A stretch of 46,409 nt of DNA from Deltaproteobacteria bacterium. Its GTDB lineage: Bacteria > Myxococcota > Kuafuiibacteriia > Kuafuiibacteriales > Kuafuiibacteriaceae. Made by a program: the position numbers and the translations under genes. The DNA is taken from positions 1 to 46,409 of the forward strand of contig WYAZ01000050.1 of NCBI GenBank assembly GCA_011526105.1. Direction: 5' to 3'. The notes beneath the pieces are model-generated. The model saw only the letters and a list, made by a program, of their open reading frames with translations, was not told where the DNA came from and did not search any database. Shown in pieces: positions 17,187 to 26,016 of this stretch. How positions within the stretch are numbered: position 1 is the stretch's first letter; every line of letters begins with the position of its first letter.

Positions 17187-18712
17187 CCGATCGAGAAGAA
17201 GCGCCGAATCCGCTTCAGAATGATGTGACTGTCCGTGGCCAGGTTCGCCGCACCTGGATGGGTCTTCTCAGCGTTCGTCTTCAGTTCGCTCTGTCTCTTC
17301 GCGAGGCCCTCCGAGATCTGCTCGAGGACCGTCGGATTGTCCTCGATGATCCTCTGAAAGGCGGGCTTGTCCACCATGACCAACTCGACTTCGCCGACCG
17401 CCCGAACCGTGGCCGAACGTGCCTCCCCGGTCATGAGTGACATCTCGCCGAAGTACTCACCTTCGTAGAGGCGTGCGATCTCGCGCGGCGTACCGGACGC
17501 CTCGCCCATCTCGAGGAACACGGCGACTTCGCCGTGCTCGATGATGTAGAGTTCCTGGCCGGCCCTACCCTGCCGAATGATGGACTCACCGGGCGCGAAG
17601 AGCTGTGTGGTGATGAGGCCCGCGAGTTCATCCATGTCGTCCTTCGGCAGGGAGCTGAGGAAGTCGACCTTCTCGAGCGCCCGACGACGTCGAACGCGAT
17701 CTTCCGCGTCTTTCTCGGCCTGCGTATCTGCCGCGTCTTGGTTGTAGTTGACGCGAATGGGATACGGTATCGAGATGCCTTCGCGTGCGAACGTGAACCA
17801 GATCCGGTCTCGCACCTCGCTGTCGATGGTCTCGCGGCGCGAGAAGTCCTGAATGAAGAAGCGGCCCCAGTAGCCCACGCCATGATCGGCGAACTCCTCG
17901 GTCACCACGGAGGGCGGAGGCTGGGCCAGAACGTTGGGCGCGTCGTGCAGAGCATCGAGCATCGCCTCTCTCACTCGTGCGGGCGAAATGTCGTAGGGCG
18001 CCTGGACGCGAACGGAGCGGCGAGAGGAAGGCGTGGGCCGGCTGTAGTTGCGAATGGAGGCCTTGGCAATTGCCCCGTTGGGCACAATCACCTCGACTTC
18101 TTCGTTCGTGATCAGTTTGGTGGCCCGCCAGTTGATCTCGGTCACCCGTCCCACGAGTCGGTCGTTACCATCGATCTGAATCCAGTCCCCTACTCTGAAC
18201 GGCTCCTGGGCCTGAATGGACAAGCCGGCGAACATGTTGCCGAGCGTCTCTTGCATCGAGAGACCGATGACCGCGGTGAGGAGCGCCGAAGTGGTGAGGA
18301 GCGAACTTGGGTCCACGCCCGCCGCGCGGAGGGTGATGAGAAGAACGGCGGCGTACACGAGCGCTTGTAGGATGTCCCGGATGATCTTGGGCAGTGGTTG
18401 AGCCCACCGGCGAATCAGAACCGAGTCCGCGAAGATGAAGAAGCCGGACCGCGCGATCACCAGCAGCAGGAGAAAGAGCGCGAGCACCGTGACCGCTGAG
18501 TGAGCGCGGCTCGGCTCGGGAAGCTGACTGATGATGACCAGGAGCATCAGGTGCGCACCGAACATCACGAGCAGCGACTTCAGCTTGCCGCGGCCGCTCG
18601 CACCAAGAAGGACAAAGGCGGCCCCGAGGACCACCACCGCCAAGATGAGACCCACCCCGCCGATGGTCGCCTTGCTCTCGAAGAGGCCCTCCAGGAAACC
18701 GGCAGAGGTCAT
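17183..18712 (-). CDS. MscS-family mechanosensitive ion channel with C-terminal cyclic-nucleotide-binding domain
   Basis: The 509-aa product starts at the ATG at 18712 (MTSAGFLEGL); the longer frame adds unrelated sequence overlapping the divergent promoter region. Four or five membrane helices span about 15-165. The MscS core follows: the pore-lining helix and LSMQETLGNMFAGLSI, then the beta domain (FRVGDWIQIDG, EVIVPNGAI). Residues about 365-480 form a cNMP-binding domain (LYIIEHGEVAVF, GEYFGEMSLMTGEARSATVRA). MscS/cNMP fusions are known and respond to nucleotide as well as membrane tension. It is coupled to a Kelch lipoprotein and lies next to an operon whose first gene also carries a cNMP domain. 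Confidence 0.88.
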   Translation of the reverse strand: MTSAGFLEGLFESKATIGGVGLILAVVVLGAAFVLLGASGRGKLKSLLVMFGAHLMLLVIISQLPEPSRAHSAVTVLALFLLLLVIARSGFFIFADSVLIRRWAQPLPKIIRDILQALVYAAVLLITLRAAGVDPSSLLTTSALLTAVIGLSMQETLGNMFAGLSIQAQEPFRVGDWIQIDGNDRLVGRVTEINWRATKLITNEEVEVIVPNGAIAKASIRNYSRPTPSSRRSVRVQAPYDISPARVREAMLDALHDAPNVLAQPPPSVVTEEFADHGVGYWGRFFIQDFSRRETIDSEVRDRIWFTFAREGISIPYPIRVNYNQDAADTQAEKDAEDRVRRRRALEKVDFLSSLPKDDMDELAGLITTQLFAPGESIIRQGRAGQELYIIEHGEVAVFLEMGEASGTPREIARLYEGEYFGEMSLMTGEARSATVRAVGEVELVMVDKPAFQRIIEDNPTVLEQISEGLAKRQSELKTNAEKTHPGAANLATDSHIILKRIRRFFSIG

Positions 18713-18819
18713 GCCGAGTGTGTAGCGAATCCGCACGCCGGCGGGAAGTGTCCATTCGCAGAACACGAACGCAGGCCGGGCCCGAGATCCCGCGCATCGA
18801 TCCGTGGTATGGGGCGGGG

Positions 18820-19725
18820 ATGCGGCGGGCGATGAGCCTCCTCTTGGGCCTGAGCGCAATCAGCGCCTGCGGCAACGATTGGCGCCGTCACGACTCCCCC
18901 GCGACCTTTGGTGTCACTGGGCTCTGGGTGTTCGGCCCGGACGATGTCTGGGCCGCCAGTCAAAACATGCTTCACTACGACGGCCAGAGCTTTGTGGAGG
19001 TCGAGGCACCCACCGGGGGCGGCTTCATCGCGGACTTCCTGGGTTTCGCGCCGGACGATCTCTTCGCGGTCTCCGGCGAACGGCTGCTGCACTATGACGG
19101 AGTCAGTTGGTCCGTCGTGGACTTCGGCGGACAGATCGAGCCCAGCGGACTCCAAGCGATCTGGGGTACGTCAAAAGATGACCTCTGGCTCGGGGACAGC
19201 AGCAACGGTCGGGTCTTCGTCTACGATGGCAACCAGTGGCGAACCACGCTCACCCAGACGGTGGAGGTTGAGGATCTCTGGGGCAGCTCGTCCACCGACA
19301 TCTACGCCGCTGGCATCTTCGGAGTCTCCCACTGGGATGGCTCGCGCTGGTCCAACCTCGAGGTCGACGGGAGCCCCGGCGCATCAGGCGTGTTTGGTTT
19401 TTCGCAGAGCGACGTGTGGCTGGTCGGAGATTTCGCGGGAGTCCAACACTTCAATGGCACCCGCTGGGAGCACACGAGCGAGCGCTTTGACGATGACTTC
19501 GAGACCTCACACACGAAGCTGTGGGGCAGCGCCCCCAACGACGTGTGGGCGGTGGGGGAGCTCGGCGTGATCTCCCACTTCGACGGTGACGACTGGACTC
19601 AGCTCGAAGTGGGAGACTCGCCGTTCCTCAACCAGGTTCACGGCTCCAGCACCGGCAACGTCTGGGTGACCGGACTCAGCTTCGATGGCGAAAACACCGG
19701 CCTCATCTATCAACGGAACCCGTGA
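18820..19725 (+). CDS. lipoprotein with seven-bladed beta-propeller repeats
   Basis: The 301-aa product begins MRRAMSLLLGLSAISACGN, a lipoprotein signal with Cys at 17. Seven repeats of about 40 residues follow the pattern (F/W)GxxxxDVWAVG, then a HxDGxxW strand, as in LWGSAPNDVWAVGELGVISHF. This is a propeller type very common in Myxococcota surface lipoproteins. It is transcribed divergently from the MscS-type channel (107-bp gap). Its 3' end overlaps the 3' end of the reverse transcriptase gene by 23 bp. Ligand unknown. Confidence 0.8.
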   Translation: MRRAMSLLLGLSAISACGNDWRRHDSPATFGVTGLWVFGPDDVWAASQNMLHYDGQSFVEVEAPTGGGFIADFLGFAPDDLFAVSGERLLHYDGVSWSVVDFGGQIEPSGLQAIWGTSKDDLWLGDSSNGRVFVYDGNQWRTTLTQTVEVEDLWGSSSTDIYAAGIFGVSHWDGSRWSNLEVDGSPGASGVFGFSQSDVWLVGDFAGVQHFNGTRWEHTSERFDDDFETSHTKLWGSAPNDVWAVGELGVISHFDGDDWTQLEVGDSPFLNQVHGSSTGNVWVTGLSFDGENTGLIYQRNP

Positions 19726-20971
19726 GGGCTCGCCACTTGGCGTTCAGAGCAAGAAACTGCTCGCGATTGAGCATCGCGAGGTACGAGAGCTTGCCGGCAA
19801 TCAGGGCGGCCTTGCTGGGGTCCGTTCCGTGTTGATGAATGAGCGCGCGGAGCCGGCGACGCTCGCGCCGGGATAGTCCGAGCGTGTCGTTGACCGTCAC
19901 GCCCACCACGGACTGCCGGGCGGAACGCCGCATGACGCGTGTCTTCTTGCGGTTCACGCGGAAACCTTCGCTCGCGATGATCGCGGTCGCGCTCTTCCGA
20001 AGCCCCTCCACCACGGAGACGTCATCGCCGGAGAAGGTGAGATCATCCGCGTAACGCGTGTAGGCAAAGCCATGCGTCTTGGCGAGCCCACTCAGGCGAC
20101 GGTCGAGCTTTCGAGCGATGGCGTTGGTGAGGCCGGGGCTCGTGGGCGCGCCCTGCACACACACCCGCTCACCCACCGGAACATAACTCAGCGCTCCCTC
20201 GATGGAGACGACCTGCCTTTCCGCCTCGGTCATCAGCACCGCGAGGGTGGTGGCGACCGGATAGCCGTAACCCATCGCGACGAGGAAGCCGCGCACCCGG
20301 CGAAAGCTCACGGAGGGGAAGAAGTCCTCGAGGTCCATCTTCAAGAGAACCTGCTTGCCCACGTGCGGCTCCGCGGCCGAACGAATGCTCCGACCCCGGC
20401 GAAAACCATGGGCCGCATCATCGAGCGAGAACTTTGAGGTGAGCTCGCGGTGCAGCGTCCGCTGAATCGCCTTGAGCCTACGTTTGGGCGCCATGATGAC
20501 TCGCTCGCCCCCGCTGCGCTTTGGAATGGCGAACCGGACATAGTGGAGCACCCGGTCCCGCTGACGGTGACTTCCGAAGTAGTGAAGCTCGCGGAGGCTC
20601 AGGCCCAGCGATTGCGCCAGATCGGTCTCGGTTAGCCAGAGCGGAAGGCCCTGGCGCGTGAGCTGCGCTTCGTCCGGCAGAAGATCTCGGATGTTTCGGT
20701 TCTGCGTGCGCTGCGTCTCCGAGAAGAGGCGCTGGGCCTCCTCCGCACTCATCAGTCGCTTGCGTTTCAGCGGCCATCGAACCGGCTTCTTCGGGAGGAG
20801 ACGCCGGTCGCGCAACGCTCGGCGCACGCCATTGGGGCGAAGCGGTCCTCCCGAGAGGTCGACGTTCTCGCTCACGACCTCGACGTCCACCTCTCCATCC
20901 GCGCCGAGCATGGAGACGTCGCGCTGTACGCCTGAGGAGAAGACACGCTTCACCCAGCTCCAGAGGCTCAC
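19703..20971 (-). CDS. retron-type reverse transcriptase
   Basis: The 422-aa product has an N-terminal extension of about 140 residues, as in myxobacterial retron enzymes. The reverse transcriptase fold then shows RFAIPKRSGGERVI, AAHGFRRGRSI, the first catalytic Asp in KMDLEDFFPSV (about 213), QGAPTSPGLTNAIARKLDRR, and YADDLTFSG with catalytic D309/D310. The segment RQSVVGVTVN lies where retron enzymes carry their VTG motif. No nuclease, maturase or integrase part is present, arguing against a group II intron or DGR enzyme. The start is a GTG with GAAGG at 20978-20982. A matching candidate msr-msd RNA lies directly upstream. Retrons make msDNA and many act in phage defence. The protein upstream pair (SWIM and helical) could be the effector. 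Confidence 0.93.
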   Translation of the reverse strand: MSLWSWVKRVFSSGVQRDVSMLGADGEVDVEVVSENVDLSGGPLRPNGVRRALRDRRLLPKKPVRWPLKRKRLMSAEEAQRLFSETQRTQNRNIRDLLPDEAQLTRQGLPLWLTETDLAQSLGLSLRELHYFGSHRQRDRVLHYVRFAIPKRSGGERVIMAPKRRLKAIQRTLHRELTSKFSLDDAAHGFRRGRSIRSAAEPHVGKQVLLKMDLEDFFPSVSFRRVRGFLVAMGYGYPVATTLAVLMTEAERQVVSIEGALSYVPVGERVCVQGAPTSPGLTNAIARKLDRRLSGLAKTHGFAYTRYADDLTFSGDDVSVVEGLRKSATAIIASEGFRVNRKKTRVMRRSARQSVVGVTVNDTLGLSRRERRRLRALIHQHGTDPSKAALIAGKLSYLAMLNREQFLALNAKWRALTGSVDR

Positions 20972-20992
20972 GATGCACCTTCAGTGAAATAT

Positions 20993-21013
20993 GAGACGAG
21001 CAGTGCGAGGCCA
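20993..21013 (-). repeat. retron a2 arm
   Basis: This arm is complementary to 21128-21148 over 21 positions, counting two G-U pairs. It lies 21 bases before the RT start codon. Confidence 0.8.
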
Positions 21014-21127
21014 CCGAAGCCCCGAAGCTCTGGACTCGGGGCTCCCCATCGTTTCGTACGACTGGGGACCCTGGCGAAGTAATGCCGATACTCTTCCACC
21101 GCGGCGAAACACCGCAGCAATGCTGGC

Positions 21128-21148
21128 TGACCTCGCACCGCTCGTCTC
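21128..21148 (-). repeat. retron a1 arm
   Basis: This is the 5' arm of the retron inverted repeat. It is followed at once by the candidate branching G at 21127. Confidence 0.8.
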
Positions 21149-21179
21149 CGTGAATGTGTGTCCGCTCGGAGTCTCTCTC

Positions 21180-22748
21180 TCACGACTCCTCCTCGGACTC
21201 CAGCTCGTCCTCGTCCTTCGCCTGCTCCACCCCTGGACGCGAACTCGGTCCGTCCTGGCGGCGATCCTCGCTGGCAGAGAACAACGCGATCATGTGCTCG
21301 CAGGGCCCCTGGTTCATCAAGTTCTCTTGAAAAAACCGGCAGCCGCAAACGCCAAAGATGATCTGTCCGCGATCGTCGATCACAATCTCGACGCGAGGTT
21401 CCTCACCCGCGCTCCCCTTGACCTCCCAGTCGCGGAGGATCAGCTCCCTGAGCACCGGGCCATCCGGCGTCTTCAGCCTTCTCTGTTTGCGCGTCTCGCG
21501 GAGGCCGACCTGCTCCACGCTCACCTTGGACTCCGCGAGCAGGGCCTGTGCCTTCTCGAGACGCGGCTCCGGAGGATAGAAGCTGGCCTCATCGATGGGC
21601 TCGGCAAACAGCGCTCGGCTGCGAAGTTCGCGAGCCTCGATGTCGTAGATGGCCCGCCCGAGCCGGCACAGGCGCATGAGCGAGCGAGCGGCGATCTCGT
21701 TTGAGACCTCCGCGAGCCGGGCGACGCCCTCCACCCCGAGATGACCATGTGTCTCGAGCAGACGCGCGATGCGTTCGAAGACGACCTCGTCGGTGCGAGA
21801 GCTCACCGCGAGATCGAATCCGCCGCTGCTCGTCCACGCTTGTCCCGTGAAGCCGGAGAGACCCAGAACGAAGCGCACACCCGGTAGCGCCACCGAGTAG
21901 AAGCTCGGCCGAGCGCGCCCCTTGAAGTACACGTCGACAGACTGCGCATACGGCAGCAAGGGCTCGATGAGCCGGAGCCGACGGCGCCCCCACGTTCGAA
22001 TCACTCGGGGCACTTCGTAGTTGTGTTCGGTGCCCTTGAGCGGAATGACGGTCTCCCAGGGTTCGAGCACGAGCCGCGCCGGCTCCCCGGGGTCGAACTC
22101 GTAGCGCAAGGCGCGGGGCGAGACCTTCGCTTTCTGATGCCGTAGGTGCCTGAGCGCCGAGAGCAGGTCCACGGGTCGCAGCCGCAGCCGCGTGCCCGGG
22201 ATCATCATCGCGCTCTGGAGCTGCAAAAAGCCCCTCACCCAGTCGTCGGGAAGCTCGACCTTCGCTTCCCAGCGCCCGCCGCTTCTTTGCGTCTCGACCT
22301 CGAAGCCATTGGTCTCGATGCGAAGCCACGTCGTTCGGCGGGAGCGCATCTCCCCCAAGGCCGCCCAGAGCCAAGCGGAGAAGTCGATGTTCGTGGTGCC
22401 GAGCACAACCTCGCCCTCCGTCTCGAGCACACTTCGGTCGACGATCACCAAACCATAGCTGCTCTGGTCCTGGCTGAAGGCCTCAAAGAAGACGCGGTCC
22501 TCATGCACGGTGATGACCGGATCCAAGATGGCGCTGACGTACTCCCCTCGGCTGACCCAGCTGTCATCGGCCCAGATGAGCTCACCGAGCGCACGCAGCG
22601 CGTACCGGAACGCAAGTCTGGCCGATGGTTTCACAGTGGCATGCAAGCGGACTTGCCGCGCTCGATTGGCCGTGAAACCGAGCTCCTCCCGGTCGCGGGT
22701 GGAGGAGAAGGCGCTGGGGGTCGCGTAGTCGAAGCGCGCAATGACCAT
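21180..22748 (-). CDS. SWIM zinc-finger protein, upstream neighbour of the retron
   Basis: The 522-aa product starts at an ATG that overlaps the stop of the upstream gene by one base (TGATG). Most of the protein is an uncharacterised alpha/beta region. Residues about 345-400 look like a winged-helix segment (HLGVEGVARLAEVSNEIAARS). A SWIM zinc site lies near the C-terminus: CxC at 468/470, then CEH at 483-485 (C-x-C-x12-C-x-H). The tail is very acidic (KDEDELESEEES). SWIM domains bind DNA or proteins. In E. coli, a SWIM protein (YehQ) sits in a MoxR-VWA cluster; no MoxR gene is present here. Close packing with the retron RNA suggests a shared transcript and a possible accessory or effector role. 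Confidence 0.78.
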   Translation of the reverse strand: MVIARFDYATPSAFSSTRDREELGFTANRARQVRLHATVKPSARLAFRYALRALGELIWADDSWVSRGEYVSAILDPVITVHEDRVFFEAFSQDQSSYGLVIVDRSVLETEGEVVLGTTNIDFSAWLWAALGEMRSRRTTWLRIETNGFEVETQRSGGRWEAKVELPDDWVRGFLQLQSAMMIPGTRLRLRPVDLLSALRHLRHQKAKVSPRALRYEFDPGEPARLVLEPWETVIPLKGTEHNYEVPRVIRTWGRRRLRLIEPLLPYAQSVDVYFKGRARPSFYSVALPGVRFVLGLSGFTGQAWTSSGGFDLAVSSRTDEVVFERIARLLETHGHLGVEGVARLAEVSNEIAARSLMRLCRLGRAIYDIEARELRSRALFAEPIDEASFYPPEPRLEKAQALLAESKVSVEQVGLRETRKQRRLKTPDGPVLRELILRDWEVKGSAGEEPRVEIVIDDRGQIIFGVCGCRFFQENLMNQGPCEHMIALFSASEDRRQDGPSSRPGVEQAKDEDELESEEES

Positions 22749-24625
22749 CAGGCCGCCCCCTTTCGGTAGATCGGAGTGATCTCTTCGGGGCCCCGAAGCT
22801 CCGGCCAGCGGTGGAGGATGCGCCCGATGAGCGCCACGAGTGCGTCCTTGGGGTACTTTCGGTCGGGCAGGTCCATCGCCTCGCGGGCGCGGTCGAGCAC
22901 CGCGCGGGCGGGGTCCAGCTCTCCCGTGGCGTTGTCGAGCGCCCGAAACGTGAGCGCGCGGGTCCTTCGATGCAGGGGCCTGAGAAGGCTCGCGAGCAGC
23001 AGATCGAGGTTGTGAATCGCCGCGCGGCGCGCCCGCGCATCGTCGAGTCCGAGCGCACGAAAGCCGAGGGCTTGGGCGTGAATCTCGGAGGCCTCGAGCA
23101 AGTCTCGCAGCGCATCGGGGTCCTCGAGATAACGCGAAGCAGAGCGCTCGTAGAAGAGCCGCGCGAGCTTGTTCTCTTTGATCAGGGTGCCGTACGCGAA
23201 GATGCTGTACGCCGGCACGATGCCGAGCACCGACGCCGCGCGACGTGAGAACGCCACATCGTCCGCGAGCAAGACCGAATAGTACTCTGCGAGCTCGTCG
23301 ATCTGGCGTCGAACCTTCTCGTCGATGCCATGCGATCGCGCCGCGATTCGGCTCGCGAGATAGTCCACCAGCGGCTCGTCCTTCGCTTCGATCGCGAGTT
23401 GCATGAGCCTCGGGTACGTCGAGTGCCAGCTCGGAGCCACGTTGGCCCGGAACGGCCCACGAAGGAGGTTCGGATAGCTCTCGTAGATCCGAACCGCGTG
23501 CGCGTCCGACAGCGGCCGGACGAGCGCGATCCCGAGGCCCGTGAAGTTGAGCTCGCGGGAGACCCCGGAGAGGATCGACAGCTTGCGGACCGTCTCGGCG
23601 TCGGAGAGCGAACGATCCATGAGCACCGACTCGAGCTCGGCCTCGAACTCCTTGGGCTGCGCGCAGGTTCGAACGAGAGCACCCCAAAGCTCGGTCCAGC
23701 CCTGCTCCACCGCGAGGGCTCTCAGCGCGGCGTAGGCCTTTCGCTCACCCCAGCCGTAGTTGTAGATGCTTTGCAGATGCCTGAAGACGTAGGGAAAGAC
23801 GTCACGACCTCGCGCTCGCAGAAGCTCGACGATGGTGTCACCCAGCTCGAGCCGGAGCCCTTGCGGGTGACGCTGCTCGAGGGCCGTGTCGAGCTTCGCG
23901 GGATCACGCACGGAAGCGGCGAGCGCGAGCACCTCTGTACGCCAGCTGGCCACCGAGACCTGCCGACGATAGAGCCTTAGGTACAGCTTCTCGTCGTCGC
24001 GGGTCTTCGTCGCGTCCCACAAACGTTGCCAAGGACGCCGCTTTTCACTCCCGGTCCAACTGAACAGGTACGGGAGGTGATCGAGGATGAAGTCTCGCGT
24101 GGCCTCTGGCTCGAGTTCGTAGATGGCGAGCGCGGTCTCCTCATCGAGCCGATAGCCGAGTCTCAGCTTCTGGAGTTCCACGCTGCGCTCGGCCGGGGTG
24201 GAGGCGGTGCGGAGTCGCGTAGCCAACGCTTGGCGCCACTCCTTCTCCGCTTGGGCGCCGAGCGAGCGAAGCTGAAGCCCGTACAGAGCGCGAAAGAGGG
24301 GGATGTCGTTCTTGCGGTCCACCTCGAGGAGCCAGGGGGCGAACTGCGCTTCCACCTTCTTCCATTCGAGCTGCCGATAGCGGCGGCCATCCCAGCCAGA
24401 GAGCGACAGGTGCGAAAGGATGAACGGCCTAAAATGCGCCGGGTTCTTCGCATAGAGGGCCGGCCCATAGCGATGAGCGAGCAGACCAAAAGCAGGCTCC
24501 ACCGCGAGCGCCTCGAGTTCGGCCAAAAGCGGCTGGTCCTCGCTCGGAACGCTCAAGAGCCGCGTGAGGTCTCGCTCCACCTCGGCGACCTTCCTCGGAG
24601 TACGAGTCACCATGCCTTGGGGCAT
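22748..24625 (-). CDS. large helical-repeat protein of unknown function, first gene of the retron-linked operon
   Basis: The 625-aa product is almost entirely predicted helix with many Leu, Ala, Arg and Glu. It has no membrane segment, signal peptide or recognised catalytic motif. Repeated Tyr/Trp/Leu helices (FILDHLPYLFSW, YVFRHLQSIYNYGW) suggest an alpha-solenoid. I chose the ATG at 24625, preceded by GGAG four bases upstream; 24613 is the next candidate, and a longer frame reaches 24763 toward the divergent ctaA promoter. Its stop overlaps the SWIM start by one base, so the two are translationally coupled and probably act together. I do not recognise the family. Confidence 0.7.
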   Translation of the reverse strand: MPQGMVTRTPRKVAEVERDLTRLLSVPSEDQPLLAELEALAVEPAFGLLAHRYGPALYAKNPAHFRPFILSHLSLSGWDGRRYRQLEWKKVEAQFAPWLLEVDRKNDIPLFRALYGLQLRSLGAQAEKEWRQALATRLRTASTPAERSVELQKLRLGYRLDEETALAIYELEPEATRDFILDHLPYLFSWTGSEKRRPWQRLWDATKTRDDEKLYLRLYRRQVSVASWRTEVLALAASVRDPAKLDTALEQRHPQGLRLELGDTIVELLRARGRDVFPYVFRHLQSIYNYGWGERKAYAALRALAVEQGWTELWGALVRTCAQPKEFEAELESVLMDRSLSDAETVRKLSILSGVSRELNFTGLGIALVRPLSDAHAVRIYESYPNLLRGPFRANVAPSWHSTYPRLMQLAIEAKDEPLVDYLASRIAARSHGIDEKVRRQIDELAEYYSVLLADDVAFSRRAASVLGIVPAYSIFAYGTLIKENKLARLFYERSASRYLEDPDALRDLLEASEIHAQALGFRALGLDDARARRAAIHNLDLLLASLLRPLHRRTRALTFRALDNATGELDPARAVLDRAREAMDLPDRKYPKDALVALIGRILHRWPELRGPEEITPIYRKGAA

Positions 24626-24743
24626 CCGACTCCGTGGCGACCCCGAGGTCAAGGGGCTAGAGCTCATCTCGAGGCCCGGGATCGCGACCGAGCGGTGCGA
24701 GTCTCGACTTGTCAAACGGTTGCGCAGCGCTCCATCTGGGCAC

Positions 24744-25817
24744 GTGTCGTCGACCGGCTTCACCCCGCCTCGGAGTGTCCTCTACTGGCTGCTCAGCCTC
24801 TATGCGCTCGTAGGGCTCATGGTCGCCGTCGGAGGGATCACGCGCCTGACCGGCTCGGGTCTCTCGATGGTGGAGTGGCAGCCTCTGATCGGCGCCATCC
24901 CGCCACTCAACGCGGAGAGCTGGCAACGTGTCTTCGATCTGTATCGCGAGTCCCCTCAGTATCAGCAGGTCAATCACTGGATGGGCCTCGAGGACTTCAA
25001 GCGCATCTTTCTTTGGGAGTATCTGCATCGCCTGCTCGGCCGGAGCATCGGGCTCGTGTGTTTTGTGCCGTGGGTCTACTTCTTGGCGCGAGGACAACTC
25101 CGGGGGCGCTGGGCCTGGACGACCTTCGGCGCGTTCGTGCTCGGGGGGATGCAGGGCGTGATGGGTTGGCTCATGGTGAAGAGCGGGCTCGTCGACGTAC
25201 CGGCGGTGAGCCACCTGAGGCTAGCCGCCCACCTGAGCCTCGCGTTTCTCGTGGGGATGTGGCTGCTCTGGATCGCGCTCGATCTCACGCGCCCGGAGTT
25301 CATTGGAGCCGCTCGAAACGAGCGATCACGCGCCGCGTGGGCGCTCCTCTTCTTGCTGAGCATTCAGGTGGTCTACGGCGCCTTCATGGCGGGCACGCGC
25401 GCCGGATACATGTATTCGACCTTTCCGACCATGCACGGAGCGTGGGTCGCGCCAGGCTGGCTCGAGCTCTCTCCCGCGTGGCTCAACCTCTTCGAGAACC
25501 CGGCGGCCATCCACATGATCCATCGCCACTTCGCTTGGGTCGTGGTGCTCGCGGTGGGTGCGTTCGTCGCTTGGGCGCTGCCCCGATCCTCGACCCTCGA
25601 GGTCCGAAGGCTGCTGTGGCTCCTGCTATCGCTGGTGATTGCTCAGCTCGGGCTCGGGGCGCTGACGGTGATGAGCGGAGTCCAGATCGGCATCGCGGTG
25701 TCTCACCAGGTGCTCGCCTACTTCTTGGTCTCGCTTCTCCTCGTGCTCGCCCACCGTGCTCGAGATCCGCGTTCGACCCTCAGCGTCCCGCATGGATCCG
25801 CGCGATCACCGCCTTGA
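24744..25817 (+). CDS. ctaA: heme A synthase, CtaA/COX15 family
   Basis: The 357-aa product is an eight-helix membrane protein that oxidises heme O to heme A for aa3-type cytochrome oxidase. The family signature GGITRLTGSGLSMVEWQPLI lies after the first helix. Conserved His residues are visible in WEYLHRLLGR, HLRLAAHLSLAF, IHMIHRHFAW and GIAVSHQVLAYF, fitting the heme-binding sites. The start is taken as the GTG at 24744, about 130 bp from the divergent helical-protein gene; an upstream ATG at 24612 in frame adds a non-family extension. The 3' end overlaps the convergent 78-aa gene by 38 bp. No cytochrome oxidase genes are in this window. Confidence 0.92.
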   Translation: MSSTGFTPPRSVLYWLLSLYALVGLMVAVGGITRLTGSGLSMVEWQPLIGAIPPLNAESWQRVFDLYRESPQYQQVNHWMGLEDFKRIFLWEYLHRLLGRSIGLVCFVPWVYFLARGQLRGRWAWTTFGAFVLGGMQGVMGWLMVKSGLVDVPAVSHLRLAAHLSLAFLVGMWLLWIALDLTRPEFIGAARNERSRAAWALLFLLSIQVVYGAFMAGTRAGYMYSTFPTMHGAWVAPGWLELSPAWLNLFENPAAIHMIHRHFAWVVVLAVGAFVAWALPRSSTLEVRRLLWLLLSLVIAQLGLGALTVMSGVQIGIAVSHQVLAYFLVSLLLVLAHRARDPRSTLSVPHGSARSPP

Positions 25818-26016
25818 TCGTGCTGTTCTCACCGTCATCATCCAGCGCCGACTCGAGCCGACGTACTTGAAAGGAGGCGTCGAAGGCTTCGCGTCGACCT
25901 TCGTCATCCAGGTCATGCCAGTTTGGATGAATGCGCAGCTTTCCGTCTACGTCACGAGCGCGATACGCGGAGGTCACCGCCGCGATGAGGACCTCGTTCT
26001 CTTCCGGAGTATTCAT
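25780..26016 (-). CDS. small hypothetical protein coupled to an ECF sigma factor
   Basis: The 78-aa product is acidic and likely cytoplasmic (MNTPEENEVLIAAVTSAY at the start). Its ATG overlaps the sigma factor stop (ATGA at 26013-26016), which is the main support for it being real. No anti-sigma motif, membrane helix or Cys pair is visible. Position suggests a small partner of the sigma factor. It is the last gene of the VIT/VWA-sigma operon and overlaps the end of ctaA on the other strand. Confidence 0.55.
   Translation of the reverse strand: MNTPEENEVLIAAVTSAYRARDVDGKLRIHPNWHDLDDEGRREAFDASFQVRRLESALDDDGENSTIKAVIARIHAGR

Larger units (their letters stand above)
20993..21148 (-). ncRNA. candidate retron msr-msd RNA
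   Basis: On the minus strand, 31 bases after the SWIM stop and 21 bases before the RT start, two arms (21148-21128 and 21013-20993) can pair over 21 bp with only two G-U pairs. This is the a1/a2 stem of a retron. A G at 21127, in a TCAGC context, directly follows a1 and is the candidate branching guanosine. Next come two small stems: CAGC/GCTG with an ATT loop at 21125-21115, and CGGTG/CGCCG with a TTT loop at 21114-21102. Small UUU-loop stems are typical of msr. The 3' part holds GC-rich hairpins (21068-21043 and about 21043-21017) suited to msd. The exact msr/msd border is not determined. Confidence 0.8.

Noticed and set aside
20993-21148. reading the long inverted repeat as a terminator of the SWIM gene
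   Set aside because: The arms are 114 bases apart, no T-run follows, and position, branching G and small stems fit a retron RNA better.
24026-25870. 614-codon plus-strand frame over the helical protein and ctaA
   Set aside because: It is antisense to one supported gene and out of frame with ctaA, and it has no domain.
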